Assembly: GCA_003254905.1 (NCBI GenBank)
Contig: QANU01019398.1
Location: 186,001 to 250,000 of the forward strand
DNA: 64,000 nt
DNA from: Nissolia schottii
Taxonomy: Eukaryota; Streptophyta; Magnoliopsida; Fabales; Fabaceae
Reading direction: 5' to 3'
Positions within the stretch are counted from its first letter, which is position 1; the number at the start of each line of letters is the position of its first letter. The notes beneath the pieces were generated by a model. The model was not told where the DNA came from, searched no databases, and saw only the letters and a list, made by a program, of their open reading frames with translations. Shown here piece after piece: positions 23,150 to 36,399 of this stretch. Made by a program: the position numbers and the translations under genes.

Positions 23150-25175
23150 TTTTCTCTATTGGGAAGAGAACTAAAACTTACAAGTTAATTAGTTAGACTA
23201 TTTGTATGAACCTATTATTAGGTTGATTGATTTTCAATAAAAGCATTATTTATAATGATATAAAATTTTGGGAGAACCATACTGCCAAAAAATTAATTAT
23301 TAGAATGAGAGAATTTAGATCTTTCATAAAACATCTTTTTAATGTAATCTTCATGAACTTCTGATCACATATTTATAAGAATTAATTTTTTAATTTCTCA
23401 CACGGACCAACACACTTTATTAGATTAACAAATTACTCTAATGATACTTGTTGAAATTTTTTTGTAAAATTTAAATATATTAAATGCATTAAAAAAATTA
23501 TTATTATTTTTAAAATTTCTTAACTGGGATTCCGAAGATATTTATTAACAAAATTGTTAGTAGTATTAAAATGAATTTGATTTAGAAAGGGAATAATGAA
23601 AGGGCAAAAGAAGCGAGTTCGCCCTTGGAACCTAAAAGGAGGACGCGTTTTCTTTGGTTGAGTGGTTGCATCTTATTATTTTCTTTAGCATAAACGGAGT
23701 GTCTCTCTAGTAGCTTCACATCTTTATTGATATGATGATTACCCAAATTCTAATCTACTCCTCAATTTCTCTCTCTTTTCCCCTTATTGCTGAATCGCCA
23801 CCCCTTTTTGAATGGTTTATTATTGATGGATTTAATTGAGAGTGCGTAACGGGTTTTGGTTTCATTTTTGTGATGAGTATTTGTCGTGGCTCTCTGACTA
23901 GTGACTAGTGACTAGTGACTACGATCGTTCTTTTATTATAACACACTTGATGATCAATGAAGTCTTGATGTGTGTGTACATGTATATACCGGGAATAAGA
24001 AATAAAACTAGCAAATGATTGCATGCTTGTGTAATGAACTAATAATGATTTTTTATTTTATTTTATTAAATGAACTAATTAAAATATTAAAAGAATGCTA
24101 AAAATTCAAAGCCACGTACGAGAAGAATGACATGGAAAAGAGAATATTGAGATTACTTACCTTACCTCTCATACATTACAAGTCACCCTTTTTTTTTTGG
24201 GTACAACGTTACAAGTCACTTTATTTCAGTCTCTGGAAGATGCTATATAATTTTTTTGATAAAAGGAAGATGCTATATATATATATATAATCATACCTTT
24301 CATTTCTTATTTCTTTTTACATTCTTAAAAGGACGTGTGAGCAGAATACTTTCTCCATCCTTGCTAACGTAAAGTATAAAAGTTTGAATTGGAAGTATAT
24401 TGAATTCAAGCACATGAACCCTACACACACACACACACACATATATATAAAGGGGGAATATAAAAAGTTTATACTCTTGTTTACAATTACAATATGTATA
24501 TCTTGAAAATAACAGCAAAGATACTGACATAATCTTGTAGTTTTAATGTTGTTGCGGTATTTTTTCAAGATACTGACATCTTTTGTTAGAACTTATCAAT
24601 CATTGATTCTTTTGACATAAATATTTATAAGATCTAATAGTATTGATCTATAAACCCTAATTAATGAACATTTACAGGAAAATTAAATAAATGTGAGAAG
24701 AATTGTTATTGTGCCCCGTAGCTACTCCCTATGCATGACAATTTTATCTGTTCGTATAGATGCCCGTAAATAATATCCGAGATAGGTGAACATGGAGGAA
24801 AATTTTTCACCCATACATAATATGATGAACATTTTCTTTACCACTCATTAAACAGAATAGGAGCAGGGATCATCACCCCGTACTCGCGAGTACCTAATAT
24901 AAAGTACACGTATAAACTATCCATATATATATATATATAAAATATATTGTGAAAACTTTAGTTTATAAATTCTTATATATTGAATCTCCTTATTTCTTTT
25001 TGGTGTTCTAACTTTTATTTTTTAAATCCTCTGCTGCCTTACAATCTAATACATTCTCTATCTGCTCTACCATTATTTAAATTGACTAAATATTTAAGGA
25101 TAGTTACTATTTAGATTTATTATTAGTTTTAGTTCAATTATGATTAGAGTTTGCTTTTGTTTTTATTTTTTAGCT
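23150..25175. other. AT-rich intergenic sequence
   Basis: No gene supported. It holds small repeats: GACTAGT-based 10-bp units repeated about three times at 23896-23921, a TA run near 24275, an AC/AT run near 24423-24448 and another TA run near 24926. Confidence 0.5.
23896..23921. repeat. 10-bp tandem repeat (GACTAGT core)
   Basis: The unit GACTAGT plus a shared GACTA overlap recurs about three times without mismatch. Very short and probably slippage-derived. Confidence 0.7.
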
Positions 25176-25600
25176 GGGTAAATTCTATAAATTACCCTCA
25201 AGGTTGTCAAAATTGACTTCACCCTTAAAACTATGTGCAAAATTACACTCTGCCCTAGTTTTTTTAAGGGTGATCACCAATAATGAATTATGTTTTTGTT
25301 TTCATATTTTTTATTGTGTTTTCTGTTAAATTAATAAAAACAACTAAGACAATATTTTTTGTGTTCACTATTTTCTTCACAATTTTTTGATACAGGGAAC
25401 AATATTTTATTATTTTCACTGTTTTCACCATTTCTTTCACAAACTTTTAAAAATAGAAAATACATGAAATAAAAACAAAAAATCTGACAGATTATTCACA
25501 ATCAATCATAATAAAAAATTAGGGTAGAGTGCAATTCTGCACATAGTTTGAGGTGGAGTATAATTTTAACAAACTTTAAGGGTGGTTGTGCAATTTACCC
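25176..25600 (-). mobile_element. Long-TIR MITE, copy 1 (inverted)
   Basis: This 425-bp element has terminal inverted repeats of roughly 90 bp. The left end GGGTAAATTCTATAAATTAC is mirrored by ...TTGTGCAATTTACCC on the right. Inside the repeats, ACTATGTGCAAAATTACACT pairs with TGCAATTCTGCACATAGTTT. The interior is AT-rich and non-coding. Its reverse complement aligns with the neighbouring copy at 25619. Flanks tttttagct and tttttaata could be a decayed 9-bp target duplication, which with the long terminal repeats would suggest a Mutator-like origin. Confidence 0.75.
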
Positions 25601-25618
25601 TTTTTAATATTAAATTTT

Positions 25619-25966
25619 GGGTAAATTGCACAAACCATCCTTAAGGTTTCTTAAAATTGCACTCCACTCCAAATTATGTGCAAAATTGCATTCCGCTCGA
25701 ATTTTTCATTACAATCAATCATTAATGATCTATTGGGTTTCTGTTTTTATTTCATGTATTTCTGTTTTCAAAAGTTTGTGGAAGAAATTGTAAAAACAAT
25801 AAAATGTTTTTCTGTTTCAAGATTTTGTGAAGAAAATAGTGAATACAAAAAATTAAAAAGTAATTAAAAGATTTTATTGTTTCCGTTGTTTTCACCAACC
25901 TAACAAAAAACACAAAAAAAAATGGAAACAAAAACTTAACTCAAAGGTGGTTTGTGCAATTTATTC
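25619..25966 (+). mobile_element. Long-TIR MITE, copy 2 (direct)
   Basis: The left end GGGTAAATTGCACAAACC matches the terminal repeat of copy 1, and the right end AAGGTGGTTTGTGCAATTTA is a shortened inverted copy. The interior (tttctgtttttatttcatgt and caaaagtttgtggaagaaat) matches the reverse complement of copy 1. Only 18 bases separate the two copies, giving a head-to-head inverted pair. Confidence 0.7.
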
Positions 25967-26504
25967 TAATTTTTTTAAAGATGGATATCTATGGATATCC
26001 ACAGATACACATTTATCCGCAATAATAGTAAAAGGCAGATACTTGTGTGGAGGCACATGCGAGAATGGTGACAAAATTTCATCCATGGGGTGGGGATGAA
26101 TCCTACAAGAAAAATCCGTCCCAACCCTAAACCCTAAATCCTAAACCTAGAGGACTATCCCAACCCCAACCCAACTCTGCCCAATTGTCATCCTTATTAC
26201 TCCTTCCCTTTTAAAATAAATGTTCATTTTTTGATATTACGCAAAAAGATAATAACAAATGTAAGTAGTAAAAATTTATTTGAATGGATAAAAATATATT
26301 CTTTTTTAAATTTAAAAAAAATATAGCATAATCCACTCATACATTGAATAACTAACATTAAATTAAGATTAAATTAAAGTAAATATTTTATAAATTTAAT
26401 TAAACAAAATTCAGAGAAATATTATAAAAAAAGTAATGATCCTATAAATTTGGTTCACGGCAAATTTTATATGTGATATGATATCATACATTGTTTATTT
26501 ATGA

Positions 26505-26531
26505 TATATATATATATATATATATATATAA
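26505..26531. repeat. (TA)n microsatellite
   Basis: Pure TA dinucleotide run. Confidence 0.85.
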
Positions 26532-26801
26532 ATTATTTTAATGGAGATATTGTGATTTAGCTCACAGTAGATCGTAAGTGGGGATACATAGTTGGAGGTG
26601 GGAGACCAAAAATAGGAATATAGGGGCATGTCGTAAAACACAATGACAAAGGATACGTATGATTTGTTCTAAATTGGAGTGCTACTTGCTACACTTGATA
26701 CATATATGTGTGTATGTATGTTGTTGTGGGCAGTGGGAATGTTGCGGTCAACTCCAGCTGCTGCCCGGCCAGCTGGCAAGTAATTAAGTAGAAGCGGGGA
26801 G

Positions 26802-26829
26802 GCAGGAGCAGGAGCAGGAGCAGGAGCAG
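26802..26829. repeat. (GGAGCA)n hexamer repeat
   Basis: Four to five GGAGCA units, encoding Ala-Pro repeats on the minus strand in a short frame without other similarity. Confidence 0.75.
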
Positions 26830-28099
26830 CCAGCCACCACCAACCATATATATATATAGAAGTAGTCAAAAACGGGTTGAAAGGAAATATAGTCGTAAAC
26901 CACACGGGTATAACTTTTTCTTTTCCTTTTATAATATTAATATTATTCACTTCAACAAATCACATCCAAACAAACTTGCTTGTTTTCTAAGTATATTCTG
27001 CGGATAAGAATACGCACAGATTAATTTTAAAATTATTTTCTGAAAAAAATAATATTTCTCAATGATATGGAGCTGGTGTTACTATTTAAATAAAAACTTA
27101 TACCAATCCAGTAAAAGAAATATTGAAACGATATTTATTTTGATAATGTATCATTTGAATACGTTAGGAAGTAACAAAGCATACTAACATATGTGTATTT
27201 TGTTGCATGTTTAACCAAAATTAATTAAATTATGGTACTGAATTGAATAATTGACAATTCTAAGCGAAGATGCTCATATTTAAATAGTTAGGTCAAACAC
27301 GATGTCACTCCAAAGTCCTATCATACAATGCATGCCTTGAAAATTGATATAATAATCTGTCACGAATCCTTTTTGCGAAGTTAGTGGTTCGTAGGAAGGC
27401 AACCGATGCACTGTTCTTTACAAGACCATGTCAAGCGAATTGAGATAGACAGGTCTCATCAAGTTTATTGGATTTATTTCTGAGAAAGACAGTTTAATTA
27501 TCACTTTTATGCTGCTTGGTGATCGGAAAGTGCTCCATTTAGGTCGTTCGTTAATTATTAGAAATATTTTGGCCGGCAATCTATTTTGACTAAACAAGTA
27601 CTACCTTGGTTCCTTTTTATATATGTCACCTTTGAAAAATGTATGGGGAAGCTCAAAATAAGAATAATTTATGAAACAATTCTATTAAATTAATATTATT
27701 TAATTTTTAAACTCTTACCACTACTACTATATTACTACTATATTGACTATATTAATCTCCAATGAAACATAATCATACGCCTACAACTATTTTAGATGAA
27801 ATTATTTTATCTAAAATGATAGATATAAAGGAATAAAGAGTATTATGAAGTAAATTTTTTGACGGTATCAAATATTGGAATTTGGTAAATTATTAGTTAA
27901 ATATATGAAGTTATTAATTAAACCAAGTTATACATAGTTGATCAAAATTAAAATAAATAATTATTTCATTAGGGATTAATTATGTCTATCTTCTGAATTT
28001 AATTGTGTTATTACTAAATTAAAAAAGTAATGCAAAAAAACTAAATCAGTAAACCAAAATTTTAGATCATTTTTCCTTTTTGTTAATGTACTTTGTTTT

Positions 28100-28290
28100 T
28101 AATCTCAATAGAACCACTAGCATCCGAGCCCTATTATCAAGAACTTGACTAATTCAACCCGACTTGATTCAGGTCTATTAAAGGGGGTAAAAGTCTCCCA
28201 ACAAAGAATTTTTCTATTCCAGTGGTCGAACTCGAGATCTCTAGTTAAGGAGTCAAGTACCCATCACATTTACTAACCCCACGTTGGTTG
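28100..28290 (-). mobile_element. Possible tRNA-derived SINE fragment
   Basis: The minus strand contains GATCTCGAGTTCGACC, a good match to the tRNA B-box (GGTTCGANNCC). About 30 bases upstream is GTGATGGGTACTTGACTCC, where an A-box could lie. Tail and target duplication are not clear. Confidence 0.35.
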
Positions 28291-28361
28291 TTAACACACT
28301 TATTTCAGTATTTGGGAGATAATTAGTCTTTCAAATGTCGGATAAGTTTCCTTTTTTGCGA

Positions 28362-28935
28362 GAAAGAAAACAATTTTATTCATAGAGAAACTTAATAGTA
28401 CTTATAAATTAAAAAAAGATACATGATATTTAACATTAATAAGATACAAATACACTCTACATTTGAACTAACAAAAGATCTATAACTTTACTCTATGTCC
28501 GAAGACTATCGATATCTAAATATCTTTTATGTTGAAGACCAACACGACAAGTGTTGTAGTTTGAAGAAAGCACTATGCTTCTTTTCAAAATAGCTTTGAA
28601 TATCTCCATCATCTGTAAAACTGGATATATAAAAGAAAACACCACATATGAGAACAAAACACACCATAAAAGAGAAACAAAAACACTACAAAGGGGATAT
28701 ACTACTCCCCCCNCCCCCCGAAAACGACTCCTTTAAATTGCCCCTTGATACTGGACTAAGGGAGATGCTACTTGAGCTACTAACTCTTGGCAAAGGGTAT
28801 ATACTACTTATTAGATAAAAAATCCTAAATAAAGAAAAGGAAAAAGTGGTGGGGCTGCCACCAAAAGAAAAAAAAGATAGAAACACTCACAAAAACAGAG
28901 ATCAAAATAAGAAAAGAGAAGAAAGAAGAGAGACG
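28362..28935. repeat. Dispersed repeat, copy A (partner at 63247-63625)
   Basis: The left part (gaaagaaaacaattttattc, then tacttataaattaaaaaaag) and the right part (gaaaaagtggtggggctgcc, then aaaaacagagatcaaaataa) both align in the same order and strand with 63247-63625. The middle is longer here. Purine-rich right end. Family unknown; possibly a LINE 3' end or another non-coding element. One undetermined base lies in a C run at 28713. Confidence 0.5.
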
Positions 28936-31400
28936 ACACATTGTGGATTTTTTACTCATATTGGCCAAACATTGTCAAGCCTCAGTGGGTTGGGGAACTT
29001 TTTGGGTTGTACTTCTTTTGCTCATTGCCAATTGTTTTAATGAAGAAGTCACAATACTTATCTAAAGAAAAAAGAGATGAACACATGTTGAATAATATAA
29101 TATTTTGAAAAAACTAAAAATATGATGGACTTATTTCAAAACATTATTTTTTATTTGGTTGCATGACAACTGTCCCCTATCAACAACAATGAATAATCCC
29201 TCTTTCAAGACTTTGAGGTTGCCAAATTTAATATGTTTCTTCTAATAATGTCTTTTTTTAGATATGACAAAAAATATGACAAAAATAAAAACAAAATCTC
29301 TCATAACCATAACGTTTTTCCAAGAATAAAAAAACGAATGAGAAAAAAATGGATATTGAAACCCAACCCAAGAAGAAGAAGAACATGCGGTTGATGGCCT
29401 TAATTGCCTTAATTGGTGCGGGTTGGGGTACTCTTTTCCTGCCTAGAGTTTTTATCTTCGGGTTTTCTCATGGAGAGTTTTTAATGGGGCTCTTATTCAT
29501 GCTTGCCAGCCTAAGGGGCTCGGCAACATTCTTATCAAATGTAATTGCTTCCCTATTTTGGGTCAAGCCTTTTTCAATGAAATACATTGTTATCTAAAAA
29601 AGAAGAAGAAGGAGGAGCAGCAGCAGATTTGATATATCTCGTCCATGTTTTAGATTGTGAATGAAAAATACAATGAAGGAAGAACAAAAACGAAAAAAAA
29701 AATCCAGGCATGTGATATTTGCAAAGGATGAAGAGAAAGAAGAAAAAGAGGAGGTAGAGAAGGAGGAAGAAGAAGAGGAGGAGGAGGATAAGGAGGAAGA
29801 AGAGGAAGAACAAAAATAAAGAAAGGGAGCGTTATAAATTTTCTAATTTAAGGTAAAATGATAGAGTATAGTGTATAAAATTAAGTGGCGGTGACTATAC
29901 GGTGGATGATAAATATGGTGTACTAACAACATTTTTCTAAATTTGCAAACAAAAATTAATAAATAATTGACTTACCTATAATTAACCTTTCCTTTTTTTC
30001 TTTATCACTATTTAATTTTTTCAAAAGTAAAATACACTTCTTTTATGTTTATTTTTTTTCACATTTCCCTCCTTTATTTATAAAGCATGCACTTTCATCC
30101 CTTGCTTGATGAAAATGCACTACATTTTAACTCATTTTTATATTTATATTAATTTTATATTATTCTATGTTTATTATCTTATTCTGCCTCCCAAATACCT
30201 TTTACTAATATTTCTTCGTATTGAAATCTATTTTACTAAGTCCCCTCAAAAAAAAAATCTATTTTGCAAAGTAAACGAAGTGACTGATACCCATAATATG
30301 GTATTTTATATTACATATTTTATTATTTTTAATTATTATTATACTGAGAGAATAAATTATTAACAATAACAATAATATACGATAATTATTCTTAGACAGT
30401 AAAAATTGCCCACCTTTAAAAAAAATATTTTTAGGTTATAGTATGTTATAACATTAATAAAATGTTTTTATAACAATATATTAAAATAAAAATACAATTT
30501 CAATAATATAATAAGTTTATTTTTTTAAAGTTAAATAGGAGTTAAATAATGTAAGTAAATATAATTTTTAATTAATGTTAATATATCAATTACCAAGAAT
30601 TCACAATGATAAAATAATTTTATAATACTAAATAACGAATAATTAAAGTAATAATAAAAATATAAAAATACTAATTAATAAAGTGTTTGCATATATAAAT
30701 GATAGTTTAATAAATTAATAAAATATTTTGGATTAAAACGTATTTTTTAAAAATACAAGTGAAGGAAATGTAATAATGTATCTTACGAGAGGAAAATGAT
30801 TTTTTTTAATGAGATTTTTAGAAATATCTCTATAAACGTTCACAATTATCATGCATAAAAAATGAAAAATTGCTATTTTATAGGTTAAAACAATAAATAT
30901 TGTAAGATTATGATTTTTTAATTATTTATATTTGTATGAGTTGAATATTAAAATTGCAAGTAACTGACAATTTCAAAAATAAAATAATAATAAAAGTTTT
31001 GAAATTGCTATTTATGGTAGCGATTTTAAGATTTTATTATTATTTTCTTAAAATCACCATAATTTTTAGATTTAGTCCATACAAATTAATGTAAGTTATT
31101 AAAAAAAAACACAAGAATTTTGTAACTTTTAACGCCTAAACCCATACAAAAGATGTAAATCCTCCAAAAATTTCCTCAAACTATGAATCAAACTTAGGTT
31201 TTTCTTCATTTTGTTTTTGAAAAATTAATATTTATATGGAAAAACTTTTCTAGAACGAAACACAAAACACATTTGTCGGATGTTTAGAGGAGAGAAAAGA
31301 AGTTAGAAAGGAGACATAATTGAAGGTAAAGAACGTGATAAAGTTAAATCTGTGTGATAGTTCACGGATTATGAAAACGATAAAGTGATAAACTAATCAC
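28936..31400. other. AT-rich intergenic sequence
   Basis: A short frame at 29349-29597 encodes an 82-aa hydrophobic peptide starting MDIETQPKKKKN. It has no recognised family and no supporting context, so it is not called as a gene. The remainder is extremely AT-rich. Confidence 0.45.
29597..29818. repeat. Purine-rich GAA/GGA tract
   Basis: The plus strand is largely aagaagaagaaggaggag-type triplets in two clusters (29597-29625 and 29727-29812). The complementary frame is a Phe/Leu low-complexity string. Confidence 0.65.
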
Positions 31401-32935
31401 GGGGTATGTAAAACAAGGTGCATATATATGTTAATCAATGACATACATTGAATCCGATCATCATTCACTCATTGTCTATGCTATAAGGAAAATTATTAAA
31501 CTTGATATTGGTTTGATTTTGAGGAAGCTAATTTCAGGAAAAATGTATCTTAGTTAGGTAAAAGTTAAATGAATAGCTCGATTACATTGAAGCAAGGAAG
31601 AATTTTCAAATCTTACGGTTTGACCTATGATGGGAGTAAATAGAAGAGTGCAGGCTGGTCAGAGACTCTGCCCAGTCAATCTCACTTATTCTGCATCTAA
31701 TTTAAAAGAGTACACCTTCAAATTCTTTAAGGAAATCAGTCAAGTTCATTTTTTTTCTAGAATATCTCATCAAAATGTCAAACTATGCCGAGTTACGCAA
31801 AACCTTCATAGTTATTGAAAACTAGTCAAATATCTGATGATAAGTTGACATGATAAAGAAGATCAAAATATGTCAGAATTGCGTCTGAGAGTCGTTTGTA
31901 AGAGCATTTTGGCGCTCAAGTTATGTACATGCTATGAATAATTTGTAATAGATTAGAACTTAATTATCTTGAGTCGTCGTTACCCTTCGTTTTATAGTTG
32001 GGATGACCTTCTGACCATTGGGTTGAGTTGCAACACTATAAACTTTCATCATGAATTATATCGAGTCGGTTGCGTTGTTTTAATCATGTTGGATCTTTTA
32101 TGACTCTCAAAGCTATGTCCAGCGCCTCCACATGCGAGTATGTTATGTGATGGATCCGAGCCATCTTTGGGGTTACTCTTTCTTTTAGATGATCTATGAG
32201 CTTCATTAAAAAAATGGTTTAACCTAAATATATGGAAGCAAAGATACACCAAGTTACAAAGCCACCAATAGTTTGGTAAGCTCAAGGCAAACCTCATTAG
32301 AAACCCCCTTGAGAAAACCCAATTAAAAAAAATTTTGAGGAGGAAAAAGAGTACTCACCCTAAGGACCAAGGTTACTGTATCTGAGTAATTTTAGTTGGG
32401 CCCTTTGTGCATTAGGTTACAGACACATATTAAAACGTCGTTAATTTTAGTGCACGATTAAATAATAATTTATAAAAATAAATTAACCCCAAAAAAAACG
32501 TAGTAAAGGAGGCTAACCTAGGCCATCTCTCAAGGAAGCAATTAGAACCAATTAAAATTATAATTACAAAAAAGGGGGGTTTGGATTGATGAATAAAGAT
32601 AAAAAGAAAGCAAAACAAAAGTAAGTCAACAAAGATAAAAGGCAATATCCTGCCTATGGCGTTTGTAAATCAAGGATTAATTGTCATTGGTTCCTAATAT
32701 TCATAGGAGATGATGTTGTTTATTAGTTGAAACTTCTAACTAATACGCAATTCACTTAATAGACTACGATCGTCAATCCCCTAAGCATTTATTAATGCAG
32801 GAATTAAAACTAAGATCTCAACATTTAAAACTCATATAAATTATGTCCCAATTGCACAACCTAATTAAATCTAATTAGTTCCCAAATCCTAAATCAACAA
32901 ACCCTACAATCGTCAAGATCTATAAACCTAGAATT
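31401..32935. other. Intergenic sequence, possibly old retroelement DNA
   Basis: Composition is less AT-skewed than upstream, with several short frames, but no protein motif or terminal repeat was recognised. Confidence 0.35.
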
Positions 32936-32957
32936 AATCCTAACCATAGTTATCAAA

Positions 32958-33113
32958 ATCGCGAGTTAACTCGTAAACTCGTACGAGTTTACGAGTTTAG
33001 GTAGTAAAATCGAGCTAACTCGCATGTAAACTCGTTTCTGGGTAAAATCGGGTGAACTCGGGTAAACTCGTATAAAATCGGGTAAAATCGGGGTAAACTC
33101 GCGAGTTTACCAA
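32958..33113. repeat. Dense array of CTCG-containing words
   Basis: About 155 bases in which AACTCG, AAACTCG and GGGTAAAATCG recur at roughly 10-15 base spacing. The inverted pair GTAAACTCGTACGAGTTTAC is centred near 32980 and CTCGCGAGTTTAC sits near 33100. This resembles the subterminal array of a hAT-like element, but neither end nor target duplication can be fixed. An undetermined base at 33120 follows. Confidence 0.5.
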
Positions 33114-33199
33114 AGGCAGNCAACGGAGAATTAAAATAGCAAAACCTGAATAAATAACGAAAGAACTTCGCAAATAATTGAGAGCTTGCATTGTCAATG

Positions 33200-33926
33200 C
33201 GAGCGCCCCAACAATCCTTGAAGAACTTAATAACTAAGCACTACTAACATAAACTTAAAGTACATAAATTAAAGGGAAAAAGTGTAGAAAATAAAAGTAG
33301 AGGCTGAGTATCAAATTGTATCCCGTTGTTGAGAGAGGATGTTTTATTTATAGAGGATTGACACAAAGTGAGTGTAAATCACGCACTTTCAGCACAACAG
33401 TTAGTAAAATTGTGATAACTTTGGCTATAGATATTGGATTGAGGTGATTCAAATCTCCAATTAAAGCTAAGAGATAGATCTACAACTTTGTAGTTGACGT
33501 CAATTAGAGATTCAATCTCAATCATGGCAAAAAATTCATGGCAAAGTTAGCATTAAAAAATCCTCAGTAAATCTTTGACCAAATCTTTTTGAATTTGAAT
33601 TCAATCTTGCATTTATTGGTCCAAATCTTCTCTTCAAATCTCCTCTTTAAAATTTATATCTTATCAAATCTCCTTCAAATCTTCAATGATCCTCTTGATA
33701 ATTTATTTTCTGCAATTAAAATAGAAAACTAAAAAAGAATAAAAGAAATCTATACATTAATTTCTAAGATAAAATAGTGCTTAAGATTACATTTTTCTCA
33801 ATTTCTCACAAAAGAGGATAATGTGCAAAACATATTAATTAATCATTAAAACCACACATTTTTAGTATGCAAATTTGCAATGTTCAATTATAGAATAATA
33901 AAATACGGTATAAATTCCACCTATCA
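33200..33926 (-). mobile_element. LTR-like fossil (probable Ty3/gypsy)
   Basis: On the minus strand the block begins TGATAGGTGGAATTTATACC, a start typical of legume gypsy-type LTRs. It continues through AT-rich U3-like sequence towards a region with ttatttatagagga on the plus strand (33338-33353). The other boundary is not clear. No coding domains are visible beside it, so it may be a solo or partial LTR. Confidence 0.35.
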
Positions 33927-34117
33927 GTTATTTACTAGTATGGACAATTATTTGGACTTAGATTATTAGTTTTGGCCTGCAATAATTTTAAAGTTATGAA
34001 AAGCATTAAATTTGTTTTTAATGTTATCAAAAGTTAATCAAATTAGATTTAATGTTAGTCATTTGATTGATACCTAGATTCTCTCAACTTTCTTCTTTTT
34101 CTTTGCTCTACCACAAA

Positions 34118-34140
34118 TTTTAACATGGTATCAAAGACGC
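34118..34140 (+). mobile_element. Copia-type primer-binding-site relic
   Basis: AACATGGTATCAAAGACGC resembles the initiator-tRNA primer site (TGGTATCAGAGC) that follows the 5' LTR in Ty1/copia elements and short TRIM-type derivatives. Upstream AT-rich DNA could be the LTR. No coding part is recognisable. Confidence 0.35.
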
Positions 34141-35575
34141 ATCATGATATCCACCTTCAACCCTATTTGGTTGCCTTCTTAGAACTCATTTTCTTTCTCT
34201 TTCTCACACTTTCATGTCTTCCAAACATCACTAGATCTCACAATCACTTCAATTTTATTTTCTCTCTTCCATTTTCTCATAACCATATATCTGTTCTCTC
34301 ACACACACACAGTTAGGCCTTGTTTATTGTTTCCGCCACCATCTCCATTCATCTCTATTTCGCGTTTTCCGGCGGATCTCATGAAATATCATGACCATTT
34401 AACTAAATTTTATAAATAAATCAATAGAAGTCTAATAAATTTCCAAAATCATTTTAATGAATTATCGGGTAATGAAAATCGAGCTAGCTAGTATATAGCT
34501 AGAAGGTTCACATCTTTCCATCGTGTTAAATATTGTTCACACGGGCCATGCATGGGCATAAACAAAACACTACATCTTCAAAATGAAACAATAAACTTAT
34601 AATATAGTTTGTTTATTCAATTGTGGAAAATGCACTGAACATAGATACTGAATATTGTGGGTCCTTTCAAGGAGGAATATTTGTCATCACATCGCTGTTT
34701 GTTTGACTTAAAGTGGCTATATATTGCTCTATTCCACGCCATTTCTTCCATTAATCAATGCTTGTGAAATTTTTTTTCCTCCTCTCCATCACTTTTGAAT
34801 GAATAAACTAATTAGAGTCATACTGAGTGTTGAAACCAATAAAAAAAAATGAGGGTTGAACTTCTTTTTTTTAAAGGAAAAGTTAATTGGCTGACGGAAT
34901 CTTTCACTATAGAATAGAGCTAATTAGGAAATTAATTAGAATAAACGAATATATATCAAACAAATTATGTTGGATCTCCCATTCAAAATATAAATCTATA
35001 CAGAATAATCAACTCACGGGTGGCACAAATTAAACTTTTAAATTATCAGGATTAGAACAGAGACAAATTATTGTGTCGGTAATATTACAAGCATTTCATC
35101 ATGAAAATTTAATGAACAAAGAGAACAAGTTGAACTACTTTGCGCCTGCTATGGACAATTATTGCCCCATATTATAATGAAAATTTTCTATTCCACTCAA
35201 ATCGTTACACCAACATCTAAATATAATTTGTTATTTGTAGTTTGGATGGTTCTTAATTAGCTATGTGCCAACGCTTATTAATAAAACTGACTTAGATAAG
35301 GAAAGCACATAGTAATATATTATAATTTGTTTCAGGTTTATCCCAGAACAACTAAGCTTTTTCTTTATCTATCTTTTATTTGTCGCTTTTTCGAAATACT
35401 ATACTTTGGATATATTAATTATTATGATTATCATGACTCAGATTCTCCTTGAACATAGAGGAGCTCGATTTGGAGAGATGGGTGAATGGTCTTTAATTTG
35501 AAAAATATTTGCGTGAAACATGTCATTGGATATGTTCTTGTCTGCACAGAAATATTTTAGTCTTTAATTTAAGGT
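34141..35575. other. AT-rich intergenic sequence
   Basis: No gene, RNA or element boundary supported. Confidence 0.5.
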
Positions 35576-36399
35576 TAAAATGTGTTTTAGGGTAATTACA
35601 GTAGATAGTTGTAATGTGTTTTGATAGAAGTTCTAATGTTGTAATCCTAAATATGAGTGAAAGGTGGTGAAATGTATTTACAAAGACACTCTAACTCTCA
35701 AGTAAATGCATGAATTAGGTGCGTATCTCACTACTAGAAAAACACTCTATACTGATAGATTTTATCGATGGATATATCCACCAAAGTTACTGGTGGATTT
35801 TATGCCTCCAATCTGCCAGTAAATGTTTCTAACCAATCTGTTGATGAAGATCGTCAATTTACTGGCAAATATTTATCCATTGTTATAGATTAGCATAAAA
35901 TGGCGCCAACACGTTACCGGTGGATATATCCGCCAGCAAATATTAAATTATATGTTAGTATGATGAGAATGATACCGGCCGATATATCTTCCAGTAATAG
36001 TTTGTTTGTAATAAATTTAGGGCTTAGGGTTATTAAATTTATGATTTATATTATTCTTTAGTAACAATTATGGCATTAACAAGTTACCAAAATTGTAATT
36101 ACGATGTATCTAACGGATAATGAGGTCCACGTTTGGATGAAACAAAATATTAGCTATGCATGCATGTTAATTAATTTCCACGATTTCCAATTAATAATCA
36201 TACAATTAATTGCTGAAAATGATCAAAATCGAGGGAGAAATTGATTTTTTGCAGAGCTAGCTAGCTAATTATATATAAGACATATATATATCAAAGTGAC
36301 ATTGTAGTCTTCATTTTGTTCTTAGCGGAGGTGATGCACTAAATGCTAACATGTGCACCAGTTACAATAAGTAATAGTGAGTCTTTTTAGGGACATGGG

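Larger units (their letters stand above)
25967..28095. other. AT-rich intergenic sequence
   Basis: No supported gene. It includes a telomere-like cluster of CCCTAAA words near 26123-26150, too short and irregular to be a telomeric array, a TA microsatellite and a GGAGCA repeat. Confidence 0.5.

Noticed and set aside
26123-26150. CCCTAAA words resembling telomere repeat
   Set aside because: Only a few irregular units, expected by chance or as a small interstitial motif, and not an array.
29349-29597. 82-codon hydrophobic frame beginning MDIETQPKKKKN
   Set aside because: It could be a small membrane peptide, but no family, promoter or conservation can be seen, so it is not called.
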